Assembly: GCA_903906425.1 (NCBI GenBank)
Contig: CAIVKH010000279.1
Coordinates: forward strand, 50,329-114,328
DNA length: 64,000 nt
DNA from: an uncultured bacterium
GTDB lineage: Bacteria; Verrucomicrobiota; Kiritimatiellia; CAIVKH01
Direction of reading: 5' to 3'
The notes beneath the pieces are model-generated. The model did not search any database. It was given only the letters and a program-made list of their open reading frames with translations, and was not told where the DNA came from. The translations under genes were made by a program, and so were the position numbers. Below are positions 33,577-41,394 of this stretch, piece by piece (positions within the stretch are counted from its first letter, which is position 1; every line of letters begins with the position of its first letter).

Positions 33577-34020
33577 ATGGCCACCCACCGCATAGACCGC
33601 GTCAACGAACTCATCCATCACTCGATGGCCGCGCTAATCCTGCGCAACGTCAACAACCCAGGATTCAACCCGGCCGCCGTGACCATCACGCACGTCATCA
33701 CCGGCGCCGACCTGCAGCACGCGCGGATACTCGTTTCCATCAACGCGCCGCCCGAGCAGCAGCGCAAGATGCTCGGCATCCTCAAACACAACCGCGGAAT
33801 GCTGCAGCACGAAATGAGCCGCGAAGTCATTCTCAAATACACGCCGCATATTTCCTTCGAGCTCGATGAGTCGCTTGCGCAGGGCGACCACGTCCTCGGC
33901 ATCATCTCGAAACTCGAAGCCGAACATCCCGACTGGCCGGCAGAGGAACCGCAGGGCGAAGGGAAGCCTGAGGACGGCGAACCGACAAAGGACAACGAGA
34001 ACCCGGAAGAAGGCCTGTAG
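33577..34020 (+). CDS. rbfA: Ribosome-binding factor A
   Basis: The 147-aa protein has the RbfA KH-like fold: HRIDRVNELIHHSMAALILR, VTITHVITGADLQHARILVS and REVILKYTPHISFELDESLA are the conserved strands and helices. RbfA binds the 30S subunit and is needed for 16S rRNA maturation in the cold. The C-terminal 30 residues are an acidic, probably disordered tail (EEPQGEGKPEDGEPTKDNEN), longer than usual. Position between infB and truB is the standard operon order. Confidence 0.95.
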   Translation: MATHRIDRVNELIHHSMAALILRNVNNPGFNPAAVTITHVITGADLQHARILVSINAPPEQQRKMLGILKHNRGMLQHEMSREVILKYTPHISFELDESLAQGDHVLGIISKLEAEHPDWPAEEPQGEGKPEDGEPTKDNENPEEGL

Positions 34021-34051
34021 GTCACAACGTCCGCCGCCTCCATCGAAACCC

Positions 34052-34813
34052 ATGAGAAATTACAATTCCAATCCGATGCGCGAACTCGATCCGTTCGACG
34101 GCCTCCTGTTGATCGACAAGCCCGTCGGCCCGACCTCCCACGACATCGTCGATGAAGTGCGCCGCCATTTGCAGATCCGGAAAGTCGGCCACGGTGGCAC
34201 GCTCGATCCCAATGCCACAGGCCTGCTCATCATTTTGATCGGCCGCGGCACGCGCCTCTCAAACTTCGTCATGGGCTCCGACAAGACCTACGAAGGCATC
34301 ATGAAGCTCGGCATCGCCACCGACTCTCAGGACGTCGATGGCGTTGTCACCGCCACGAAAGATTTCTCTGCCGTCACGCGCGAACAGCTCGAAACTGAGA
34401 TGAAGAAATTCGTCGGCGATTTCATGCAAACCCCGCCGATGGTTTCCGCCGTCAAAATCAAGGGCGTCCCGCTCTACAAGCTCGCCCGCAAAGGCCAGAC
34501 CGTCGAACGCGAAGCGCGGCTCGTCCACGTCTATGAATTTCGCCTCCTCGATTTCACCCCGCCCGACGTCCACTTCGTTTTGAAATGCACCAAGGGCACC
34601 TACGTCCGAACCATCTGCGCCGACATCGGCGAAGCCCTCGGCTGCGGCGCGCATCTTGCATCGCTTCGCCGCACCCGCTCCGGCGAGTTCGATATCAAGG
34701 ACGCGATCACGCTCAACGATTTTCTCGCGACAAAACCCGACGACCTGATCCCGCGCGTTCTGCCGATGACAAGCATCCGCCCCAGCCATGATGCGAATCG
34801 CCAACAACCTTGA
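34052..34813 (+). CDS. truB: tRNA pseudouridine(55) synthase
   Basis: The 253-aa enzyme makes pseudouridine 55 in the T-loop of tRNAs. The catalytic Asp52 lies in VGHGGTLDPNATGLL; other motifs are DGLLLIDKPVGPTSHD, QTPPMVSAVKIKGVPLYKLA and KGTYVRTICADIGEALGCGA. It lacks a separate C-terminal PUA domain, as in many short TruB proteins. The start is ATG 34052 or 34076 (MRELDPFDGLL). The 3' end overlaps ribF by 26 bp. Confidence 0.96.
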   Translation: MRNYNSNPMRELDPFDGLLLIDKPVGPTSHDIVDEVRRHLQIRKVGHGGTLDPNATGLLIILIGRGTRLSNFVMGSDKTYEGIMKLGIATDSQDVDGVVTATKDFSAVTREQLETEMKKFVGDFMQTPPMVSAVKIKGVPLYKLARKGQTVEREARLVHVYEFRLLDFTPPDVHFVLKCTKGTYVRTICADIGEALGCGAHLASLRRTRSGEFDIKDAITLNDFLATKPDDLIPRVLPMTSIRPSHDANRQQP

Positions 34814-35708
34814 TGAATTGAAATCAGCGAAGAACCCCGTCGCGCTCGCCGTCGGTGTTTTCGATGGCGTCCACCGCGGCCATCGCGTCGTCATCGACAC
34901 TGCGCTTGGCGACGCGAAGCAACGAAGCGGCGAAGCGTGGGCGCTCACGTTCGACCCGCATCCTCAGCGGATTTTGAATCCGCAGTCCGCGCCGCCGATG
35001 CTCACTTCCACGCCGCACAAAATGCTGCTGCTCTCGCAAGCCGGACTTCACGGCTGCGTCGTTCATCCATTCTCGCGCGAACTCGCGTCGCTCGAACCCG
35101 AAGCATTCATCGACAAACTTCTCGAATCGGTTCCGACCCTCGCCGCGCTCGTCGTCGGCTACAATTTCAACTTCGGCCGCCGCGCCCGCGGCGACACAAA
35201 AATGCTTTGTGACTTTGGCCGCGCGCGCGGCTTCGATGTCCACATCGTCCACGGCGTCCAATGGAACGACAACGCGATTTCCAGCACGCGCGTCCGCCAG
35301 GCCGTTATGGACGGAAAACTCGATGACGCCGCCGCGATGCTCGGCCGCCCATTCAGCATTTACGGAAAAGTTGTCCACGGAAAAGAACTCGGCCGCCAGC
35401 TCGGCTTCCCGACCGCGAACGTGCTTCCCGAAAACGAAGTCCGCCCGCCGCCCGGCAGCTACGCCGTCCGCGCCCGCGTCGGCGAAATAATGTTCAACGC
35501 CGCCGGCTACGTCGGCCATCGCGACCGCGGTTTCGGCCCGGAGATCGAAGTCCATTTGTTCGATTTCACCGGTGATTTGTACGGCGCGGACATGGAGGTT
35601 TTCTTCGAAGCGCTCGTCCGTCCCGACCAGCACTTTGATTCGCTCGACGCGTTGAAAGCGCAGATCGCAAGAGACGTGGCCGCGGCGCGCAATCTTCTGT
35701 CGGCCTAG
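34788..35708 (+). CDS. ribF: Bifunctional riboflavin kinase / FAD synthetase
   Basis: The 306-aa enzyme phosphorylates riboflavin and adenylates FMN. The N-terminal nucleotidyltransferase half shows VALAVGVFDGVHRGHRVVID, TFDPHPQRIL, VVGYNFNFGRRARGD and ISSTRVRQAVMDG. The C-terminal kinase half has YGKVVHGKELGRQLGFPTAN with the Pro-Thr-Ala-Asn metal site and EVHLFDFTGDLYG. It starts inside the last codons of truB (26-bp overlap). It is the last gene of the nusA operon; no clear terminator hairpin is seen before the palindrome pair that follows. Confidence 0.97.
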   Translation: MMRIANNLDELKSAKNPVALAVGVFDGVHRGHRVVIDTALGDAKQRSGEAWALTFDPHPQRILNPQSAPPMLTSTPHKMLLLSQAGLHGCVVHPFSRELASLEPEAFIDKLLESVPTLAALVVGYNFNFGRRARGDTKMLCDFGRARGFDVHIVHGVQWNDNAISSTRVRQAVMDGKLDDAAAMLGRPFSIYGKVVHGKELGRQLGFPTANVLPENEVRPPPGSYAVRARVGEIMFNAAGYVGHRDRGFGPEIEVHLFDFTGDLYGADMEVFFEALVRPDQHFDSLDALKAQIARDVAAARNLLSA

Positions 35709-35738
35709 CGCGGCCCGCGTTTTTCGCCCGCCGCAGAG

Positions 35739-35785
35739 TTCCAATGATTGGAAATTCCCGGCCCGAAAATTTCCAATGATTGGAA
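35739..35785. repeat. Paired 15-bp palindromes, locus 13
   Basis: TTCCAATGATTGGAA at 35739-35753 and 35771-35785, 32 bp apart, between ribF and the topoisomerase gene. Confidence 0.95.
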
Positions 35786-35891
35786 ATTTCCATCGGCCGC
35801 CGCATCCACCGGCTGCGCGGAGCGCGGCTGATTTCCGGATGGCGGCTTGACGCGCGGCGCGGGGCGCATAAGAGTTCGCGGACATTTTTCC

Positions 35892-37712
35892 ATGAGCGCG
35901 CAACCAAAACACAATTACGACGAGAGCAAAATCAAGACGCTGTCGTCGCTCGAGCACATCCGCATGAGAAGCGGCATGTACATCGGGCGCATCGGCGACG
36001 GGTCGCATTATGACGACGGAATCTATGTGCTGATGAAGGAGGTCCTCGATAACGCGATTGACGAGTTCATCATGGGCTTCGGCCGGCGCGTGGATGTGAA
36101 GATCGAGGACGGCTCGGTTTGCGTGCGCGATTTCGGGCGCGGAATTCCGCTGGGCAAGGTGGTGGATTGCGTTTCGACGATCAATACGGGGGCGAAATAC
36201 AACGACGACGTTTTCCAGTTTTCGGTCGGGCTGAACGGCGTCGGCACGAAGGCGGTGAATGCGCTGTCGTCGTCGTTCTTCGTGCGGAGCCACCGAGAGG
36301 GGCAGTATTTCGAGGCGGAGTTTTCGCGCGGGAAATTATTGCGCGAGAAAAAAGGCCGGACCGATGAGAAGGATGGAACGTTTGTCCGCTTCACGCCGGA
36401 CGCGCAGATTTTCGGCAAGTCGGCTTTCAACGACGAGCACGTGCAGCGTCGGCTGCGGCTCTACACGTATCTGAATGCGGAGCTGATCATCGAGTGCAAC
36501 GGCACGCGATTCATCTCGGACAACGGCCTGCTCGACCTGGTGGCCGAGGAGACCGACGGCGAGGCGATCTACGAGCCGTTCCATTATCGCAGCAAGACGC
36601 TGGAGCTCGCGTTCACGCACAGCAACCGGTTTAACGAAACGCACTATTCGTTCGTCAATGGCCAGTACACGACCGACGGCGGCACGCACCTGAGTGCGTT
36701 CCGCGAGGGAATCTTGAAGGCTGTGAATTCGTTCGCGAAGACGAGCTTCGAGGGCGATGACGTTCGCGAGGGCATGATCGGCACGATCGCGATCAGGCTG
36801 AAGGACCCCGTCTTCGAGTCGCAGACGAAGAACAAGCTCGGCAATACGGAAATCCGCGGCGACCTAGTGAAGGAAGTTCAGCGCGTCGTCGAGGACCTGA
36901 TGCACCGCGACACGAAGAAAGCGGACATGCTTGTCGCGAAAATCCGCGACACCGAGGCGTTGCGGAAGGAACTGCAGCAGGTCAAGAAGCTGGCCCGCGA
37001 GCGCGCGAAGTCCGTTTCGCTCCGCATCCCGCAGCTCAAGGATTGCAAGGTTCACCTCGACGGCAAGCGCGGCAAGGGCGGCGAGTCGATGATCTTCATC
37101 ACCGAGGGCCAGAGCGCCGCCGGTTCGATCACGAGCTGCCGCGATGTGAACACGCAGGCGATTTTCACGCTCAAGGGCAAGCCGATGAACGTCTGCGACC
37201 TCAAGCGCGACGCGATCTACAAGAACGACGAGCTCTACAATCTGATGCGGACCCTCAACATCGAGGAGACCGTGGACAGCCTGCGTTACGGCAAGGTGAT
37301 CCTCGCAACCGACGCGGACGTGGACGGCCTGCACATACGCAATTTGATGGTCACGTTCTTCCTCCGCTTCTTCGAGCCGCTGGTCCAGCGCGGCCACGTC
37401 CAGATTCTGGAAACGCCGCTCTTCCGCGTGCGCAACAAGAAGGAAACGATCTACTGCTACAGCGAAACCGCGCGCGATGAGGCCGCGAAGAAACTCGGCA
37501 AGGGCTGCGAGATCACGCGGTTCAAGGGCCTCGGCGAAATTTCACCCGGCGAGTTCAAGCAATTCATCGGAAAGGAAATCAAGCTCACGCCGGTGGACAT
37601 CGTGGACCAGCACCACATTCCCGAACTGCTCCAATTTTACATGGGTAAGAACACGCCGGACCGCCGTGACTACATCATGGAAAATCTTGTCGTGGACATC
37701 GAGGCCGCGTAG
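35892..37712 (+). CDS. parE: Type IIA DNA topoisomerase subunit B (ParE-like)
   Basis: The 606-aa ATPase subunit has a GHKL domain (EVLDNAIDEFIMGFGRRVDV, VRDFGRGIPLGKVVDCVSTI, FQFSVGLNGVGTKAVNALSS), a transducer domain (YTTDGGTHLSAFREG) and a Toprim domain (MIFITEGQSAAGS, TLKGKPMNVC, LATDADVDGLHIRNL). The Toprim motif EGQSAAG replaces the more common EGDSA; the catalytic Glu and the DxDxD acidic cluster remain. The short length and missing GyrB insert favour ParE or a Bacteroidota-like topoisomerase IV B. The A subunit is not adjacent: the next gene is convergent, 12 bp away. Confidence 0.93.
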   Translation: MSAQPKHNYDESKIKTLSSLEHIRMRSGMYIGRIGDGSHYDDGIYVLMKEVLDNAIDEFIMGFGRRVDVKIEDGSVCVRDFGRGIPLGKVVDCVSTINTGAKYNDDVFQFSVGLNGVGTKAVNALSSSFFVRSHREGQYFEAEFSRGKLLREKKGRTDEKDGTFVRFTPDAQIFGKSAFNDEHVQRRLRLYTYLNAELIIECNGTRFISDNGLLDLVAEETDGEAIYEPFHYRSKTLELAFTHSNRFNETHYSFVNGQYTTDGGTHLSAFREGILKAVNSFAKTSFEGDDVREGMIGTIAIRLKDPVFESQTKNKLGNTEIRGDLVKEVQRVVEDLMHRDTKKADMLVAKIRDTEALRKELQQVKKLARERAKSVSLRIPQLKDCKVHLDGKRGKGGESMIFITEGQSAAGSITSCRDVNTQAIFTLKGKPMNVCDLKRDAIYKNDELYNLMRTLNIEETVDSLRYGKVILATDADVDGLHIRNLMVTFFLRFFEPLVQRGHVQILETPLFRVRNKKETIYCYSETARDEAAKKLGKGCEITRFKGLGEISPGEFKQFIGKEIKLTPVDIVDQHHIPELLQFYMGKNTPDRRDYIMENLVVDIEAA

Positions 37713-37723
37713 CCGCGGTCTGT

Positions 37724-38365
37724 TCAGTAGGCGACCGTGAAGCGGGCGCGGATGTGTTTCGGTTTTTCGAGTTCGTCCACCAGCGCCATGGCAAAGTCAT
37801 CAACGGAGATCGTGCTTTCGCCCTTCTCGTTCGCGAGGAGTTTGTTTTCTCCTGTGCGGTACTTTCCAGTTCGCAGCCCCGGTCCGATCATCGCGGGCGG
37901 AGATAAAAACGTCCAATCGAGCGCGGCGTTTGATTGGCGGAAGACTTCGAGTGTGTCGGCCTGCGCAAGTGCCTCCTGTTTCCACTGCGCTGGAAATTCC
38001 GGCGAATCGACAAGGCGCATTCCGGGTGCAACTTCGAGACTCCCCGCGCCGCCGACCCAGATCAATCGCTTCACGCCAGCGCGCGGCAAAATCGCCAGCA
38101 GTAACTTCGCCGTCGAGACTTGAAATCCTGCGACGCCATCCTTCCGGCTCGCGACGGAGGCGATCACCGCATCATGACCGGCCACCGCCTTCGAAATCGA
38201 CGCGCCGTCTTTAAGGTCCGCATGAACCGCGGAAAGCCTCGCATGTTTGGTTGCAAGTTTCGCCGGATCGCGCGCAACGGCCGTGACGTCGTGTCCGCGC
38301 CGCAGCAGTTCATGTGTCACTGTCCCGCCGATCCACCCTGTCGCACCGATTATCGCGATCTTCAT
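37724..38365 (-). CDS. NAD(P)H-binding atypical short-chain dehydrogenase
   Basis: The 213-aa protein has a Rossmann start with the nucleotide motif MKIAIIGATGWIGGTVTHEL, a second strand with RGHDVTAVARDPAKL and acidic DLKDG. Further on are GHDAVIASVAS, RLIWVGGAGSLEV and SVDDFAMALVDELEKP, as in the YwnB/NmrA-like group of NAD(P)-binding proteins. The canonical YxxxK catalytic pair is absent, so it may be a redox sensor or isomerase rather than a dehydrogenase. It lies downstream of no co-directional partner except the lactonase gene, whose stop is about 100 bp away in its upstream region. Confidence 0.88.
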   Translation of the reverse strand: MKIAIIGATGWIGGTVTHELLRRGHDVTAVARDPAKLATKHARLSAVHADLKDGASISKAVAGHDAVIASVASRKDGVAGFQVSTAKLLLAILPRAGVKRLIWVGGAGSLEVAPGMRLVDSPEFPAQWKQEALAQADTLEVFRQSNAALDWTFLSPPAMIGPGLRTGKYRTGENKLLANEKGESTISVDDFAMALVDELEKPKHIRARFTVAY

Positions 38366-38468
38366 TGTCTCACTCCGTGTTCTGTCCTCTGGCGAACACT
38401 ACGCGAGCCGGATGATTTTTCCATCCGGCGGGAAAGCGGCCGGCATGACTGGCGGAAGGGGCCTGTCG

Positions 38469-39629
38469 TTACTGAAAGAGGACGCAAACGGGCGCGGGAA
38501 TCTTCGCGCCGAAATGCGTGTCGGAAAGTTTCCCGGTGTCGGAGTCAATTTTCAGGACGACGATGTTGTCGGTATCCTGGTGCGCGGCGAGCAGAAATAT
38601 TCCCGACGGATCAATCGCGAAATTACGTGGGGCGCGTCCACCGGACGGGAAATTCTGGATCAACTTCGGCGATCCGGATTTTTCATCGAGCGTGAAAACG
38701 GCGATGCTGTCGTGACCGCGATTCGACGAGTAGAGAAATTTTCCATTCGGATGAATCGCAATTTCCGCGGCGGTATTCTGGCCCGGAAAATTCCCGAGCA
38801 GCGATGGAACGGACCGCACAAGTTTCAGGCTGCTGCGCGCGGCATCCCATGAAAATTGCGAGACCGTCGCGAGGATTTCATTGATCGAATACGCGAAAGT
38901 TCCGGCGGTATTGAACACGATGTGACGAGGGCCGGAGCCGGGCTCGACGCTGGCGGTGGCCGATCCGACAGGCGAAAGCGAACCTTTCGCGACGTCGAGC
39001 TTGTAGGCCATGATCTTGTCGATTCCCAGATCGGGAACGAAGACGATGTCGCCGGCCGGCGAGAACGTGACGCCGTGGGCGTGCGGGGATTTTTGCCTGC
39101 TGGCATTGGCGCCGTGGCCTTCGTGCTTCACGAGCTGCGACATTTTTTCAAGCCGGCCATCAGCGGCGATCGGAAACGCGGCGGCATTGCCATCGGTATA
39201 ATTCGCGACGACAAGGCATTTGCCAGACGGGTCAACATTGAGGTGGCATGGCGCGGCGCCGCCGGTTCCCTCGCGATTCATTTCGGCCAGTTTGCCGGCC
39301 TGCGCATCCACGGAAAAGGCGACGACCGCCCCGACGGGCCTGCCTTCGAAACGGCCGGTCTCGTTGACAGCATAAAGAAATTTCCGCGTCGGATGCAGCG
39401 CGAGAAAAGAAGGATTGTCGGCCTTCGCGGCGAGCGCAGGCGCGGAGAGCTCACCCGTCTGCGGATTCATGGATAGCGAATAAATGCCCTCGCTGCCGCG
39501 TGTCGTGTAGGTGCCGATCCAGATTCGCGCGCCCGCGCCAGCGGTTTCCGCTCTGGCCGCGCCCGCAAGGACCGCCGCCACGATGCCGGCGATTCGCGCG
39601 GCTAAAATTGATTTGTTTTCTGTTTTCAC
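38469..39629 (-). CDS. Exported lactonase, 7-bladed beta-propeller (Pgl/YbhE-like)
   Basis: The 386-aa protein resembles the 6-phosphogluconolactonase-type beta-propeller family. The blades show repeated motifs: IWIGTYTTRGSEGIYSLSMN, NPSFLALHPTRKFLYAVNE, PCHLNVDPSGKCLVVANYTD, SPHAHGVTFSPAGD and EIAIHPNGKFLYSSNRGHDS. GTG 39629, preceded by GAGGTGA at ideal spacing, gives a signal peptide (ILAARIAGIVAAVLAGAARA), so the enzyme is probably periplasmic and its natural lactone may differ from 6-phosphogluconolactone. An upstream in-frame start at 39689 adds non-family residues. Confidence 0.88.
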   Translation of the reverse strand: MKTENKSILAARIAGIVAAVLAGAARAETAGAGARIWIGTYTTRGSEGIYSLSMNPQTGELSAPALAAKADNPSFLALHPTRKFLYAVNETGRFEGRPVGAVVAFSVDAQAGKLAEMNREGTGGAAPCHLNVDPSGKCLVVANYTDGNAAAFPIAADGRLEKMSQLVKHEGHGANASRQKSPHAHGVTFSPAGDIVFVPDLGIDKIMAYKLDVAKGSLSPVGSATASVEPGSGPRHIVFNTAGTFAYSINEILATVSQFSWDAARSSLKLVRSVPSLLGNFPGQNTAAEIAIHPNGKFLYSSNRGHDSIAVFTLDEKSGSPKLIQNFPSGGRAPRNFAIDPSGIFLLAAHQDTDNIVVLKIDSDTGKLSDTHFGAKIPAPVCVLFQ

Positions 39630-39732
39630 GTTGTCACCTCGTGTTGTTCGTCTCACGAAATCTTCGCCACAGCAAGGCCGCTCTGCCACCGCGGAAATAC
39701 AGTCGCGGCGGTTGCGAACGCAGATTCGAATT

Positions 39733-39779
39733 TTTCAATGATTGGAAAGTCGCGGGATCGGATTCCTCAATCATCTGAA
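39733..39779. repeat. Degenerate palindrome pair, locus 14
   Basis: TTTCAATGATTGGAA (39733-39747) and a strongly decayed CCTCAATCATCTGAA (39765-39779) keep the 32-bp spacing. It lies in the 298-bp divergent region between the lactonase and the efflux operon, which otherwise shows no gene. Confidence 0.7.
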
Positions 39780-39927
39780 TATACGAGACTGATGTTCCCT
39801 GATGTGTGCAATATGGGGGGAAAATGAACGTTATGTTGCGCGCGCGCGTCAGCAGTAAAAGTGCCGGCAGCGTTGCATCGGTGTGCGAAATGTAATGTTC
39901 CGGTGAAATAGATTTGAATGCGAATTT

Positions 39928-41298
39928 ATGAATACTAATTCTGATGAATCGGGCTTGCGAAAAAATGGAAATGATCCGGCAGCAGAATCGGGCCCACCGC
40001 CTCGAAAACGGGGCGGAGGAATCATCTTTCTGGCGGTGCTCGCCCTGATGGGATTGGGTGTTTGGAGAATTTATAAACATTTTCATCCTTCATTGGAGGC
40101 GACCGCAGGCGGCGGCGCCGGAGCGGCGGGCGCGGGCGGCCCGGCGAAGAATTTTCCTGTGCCCGTCGTCGAAGGCATCGTCGTTATGAAGGACGTGCCA
40201 GTTTATCTCGACGGTCTCGGAACTGTGCAAGGATTCAATACGGTGACGGTGCATTCGCGTGTGGACGGACAATTGCTGAAGGTGCTGTTCACGGAAGGCC
40301 AGGATGTTCACGCTGGCGATGTGCTGGCGGAGCTTGATCCGGCTCCTTTTCAGGCGTCGCTCGATCAGGCCACAGCGCGCAAGGCGCAAGACGAAGTGGC
40401 GCTCGCGAACGCGCGCGTGGATTTGGAGCGCTACGCCAATTTGCTCAAAACCGAAGGCGTGACGCAGCAGATTTACGACACACAGAAGGCGCTCGTCTCG
40501 CAACTGGAGGCGTCAATCAAGTCCGATCAGGCTGCGATTGACAGCACGAAAGTTCAGCTCGATTACACGACGATCCGCTCGCCGATTGATGGGCGCGTCG
40601 GTATCCGTCAGGTGGACGCGGGCAACATCGTTCACGCGAACGATGCGAACGGAATCGTGGTCGTAACGCAGCTCAAGCCGATCTCCGTTCTGTTCACGCT
40701 TCCGGAGCAGTCGCTCTCGAAATTGCAACGCGAGGCGGCGGACTTCACCGTGCTCGCAGTCGGTCGCGACAATACGAACGTGCTGGCGGAGGGAAAGCTC
40801 GCGGTCATCGACAACCAGATCGACACAAGCACCGGCACGATCAAACTCAAGGCGACATTCCCGAACGAAACTCTTCGTCTCTGGCCGGGTCAGTTCATCA
40901 ACACGCGCCTACTGCTTTCCACGCGCAAAGACGGACTCGTCGTGCCCGCATCGGTCGTCCAGCGCGGCCCAGCCGGTGCCTTCGCTTACGTCATCAACGA
41001 AGACCTCTCCGTCGAAATGCGCGCGGTGAAGGTTGCGCAAATCGAAAGCGGACTCGCACTGATCGACGACGGCCTCAAGGCTGGCGAGCGCGTCGTCGTG
41101 GACGGCCAGTACAAATTGCAACCGGGTTCCAAAGTGAAACCCATCGAACCGCAGCAGCCCGGTTCCGCGCCTGACGGTGCATCGCCGAAATCCGGATGGA
41201 GCGGAAAAAGAAAATCTGCCGATGGTGCTTCGACAAATGCTCCCGGCAGCGACCCGCCGCGAACGCACGAACACAAAAAACCGGCGGCGGAAAACTGA
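39928..41298 (+). CDS. RND efflux periplasmic adaptor (MdtA/AcrA-like)
   Basis: The 456-aa membrane-fusion protein links an RND permease to the outer-membrane channel. After a basic N-terminus, one hydrophobic segment (IIFLAVLALMGLGVWRIY) anchors it. The lipoyl-like halves are VTVHSRVDGQLLKVLFTEGQ and LDYTTIRSPIDGRVGIRQVD, flanking a coiled-coil hairpin of about 70 residues (QATARKAQDEVALANARVDL). The beta-barrel and membrane-proximal domains follow (VVPASVVQRGPAGAFAYVIN). The C-terminal 60 residues are a Pro/Ser/Lys-rich tail. It is the first gene of a four-gene efflux operon; no regulator is adjacent. Confidence 0.94.
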   Translation: MNTNSDESGLRKNGNDPAAESGPPPRKRGGGIIFLAVLALMGLGVWRIYKHFHPSLEATAGGGAGAAGAGGPAKNFPVPVVEGIVVMKDVPVYLDGLGTVQGFNTVTVHSRVDGQLLKVLFTEGQDVHAGDVLAELDPAPFQASLDQATARKAQDEVALANARVDLERYANLLKTEGVTQQIYDTQKALVSQLEASIKSDQAAIDSTKVQLDYTTIRSPIDGRVGIRQVDAGNIVHANDANGIVVVTQLKPISVLFTLPEQSLSKLQREAADFTVLAVGRDNTNVLAEGKLAVIDNQIDTSTGTIKLKATFPNETLRLWPGQFINTRLLLSTRKDGLVVPASVVQRGPAGAFAYVINEDLSVEMRAVKVAQIESGLALIDDGLKAGERVVVDGQYKLQPGSKVKPIEPQQPGSAPDGASPKSGWSGKRKSADGASTNAPGSDPPRTHEHKKPAAEN

Positions 41299-41305
41299 CC
41301 GTAAT

Positions 41306-41352
41306 TTCCAATCATTGGGAATTCCCGCCGCCCCAACTTCCAATGATTGGAA
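41306..41352. repeat. Paired palindromes, locus 15
   Basis: TTCCAATCATTGGGA (41306-41320, one change) and TTCCAATGATTGGAA (41338-41352), 32 bp apart, between the adaptor and first permease genes. Confidence 0.93.
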
Positions 41353-41394
41353 ATCAACGAACTTCGAAATGGAAAGTAATTTGAACTTCAAGCC

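Noticed and set aside
36000..37712. GyrB instead of ParE
   Set aside because: At 606 aa it lacks the extra domain and length of GyrB (about 800 aa); ParE-like is the better call, although the subunit A gene is not adjacent to confirm it.
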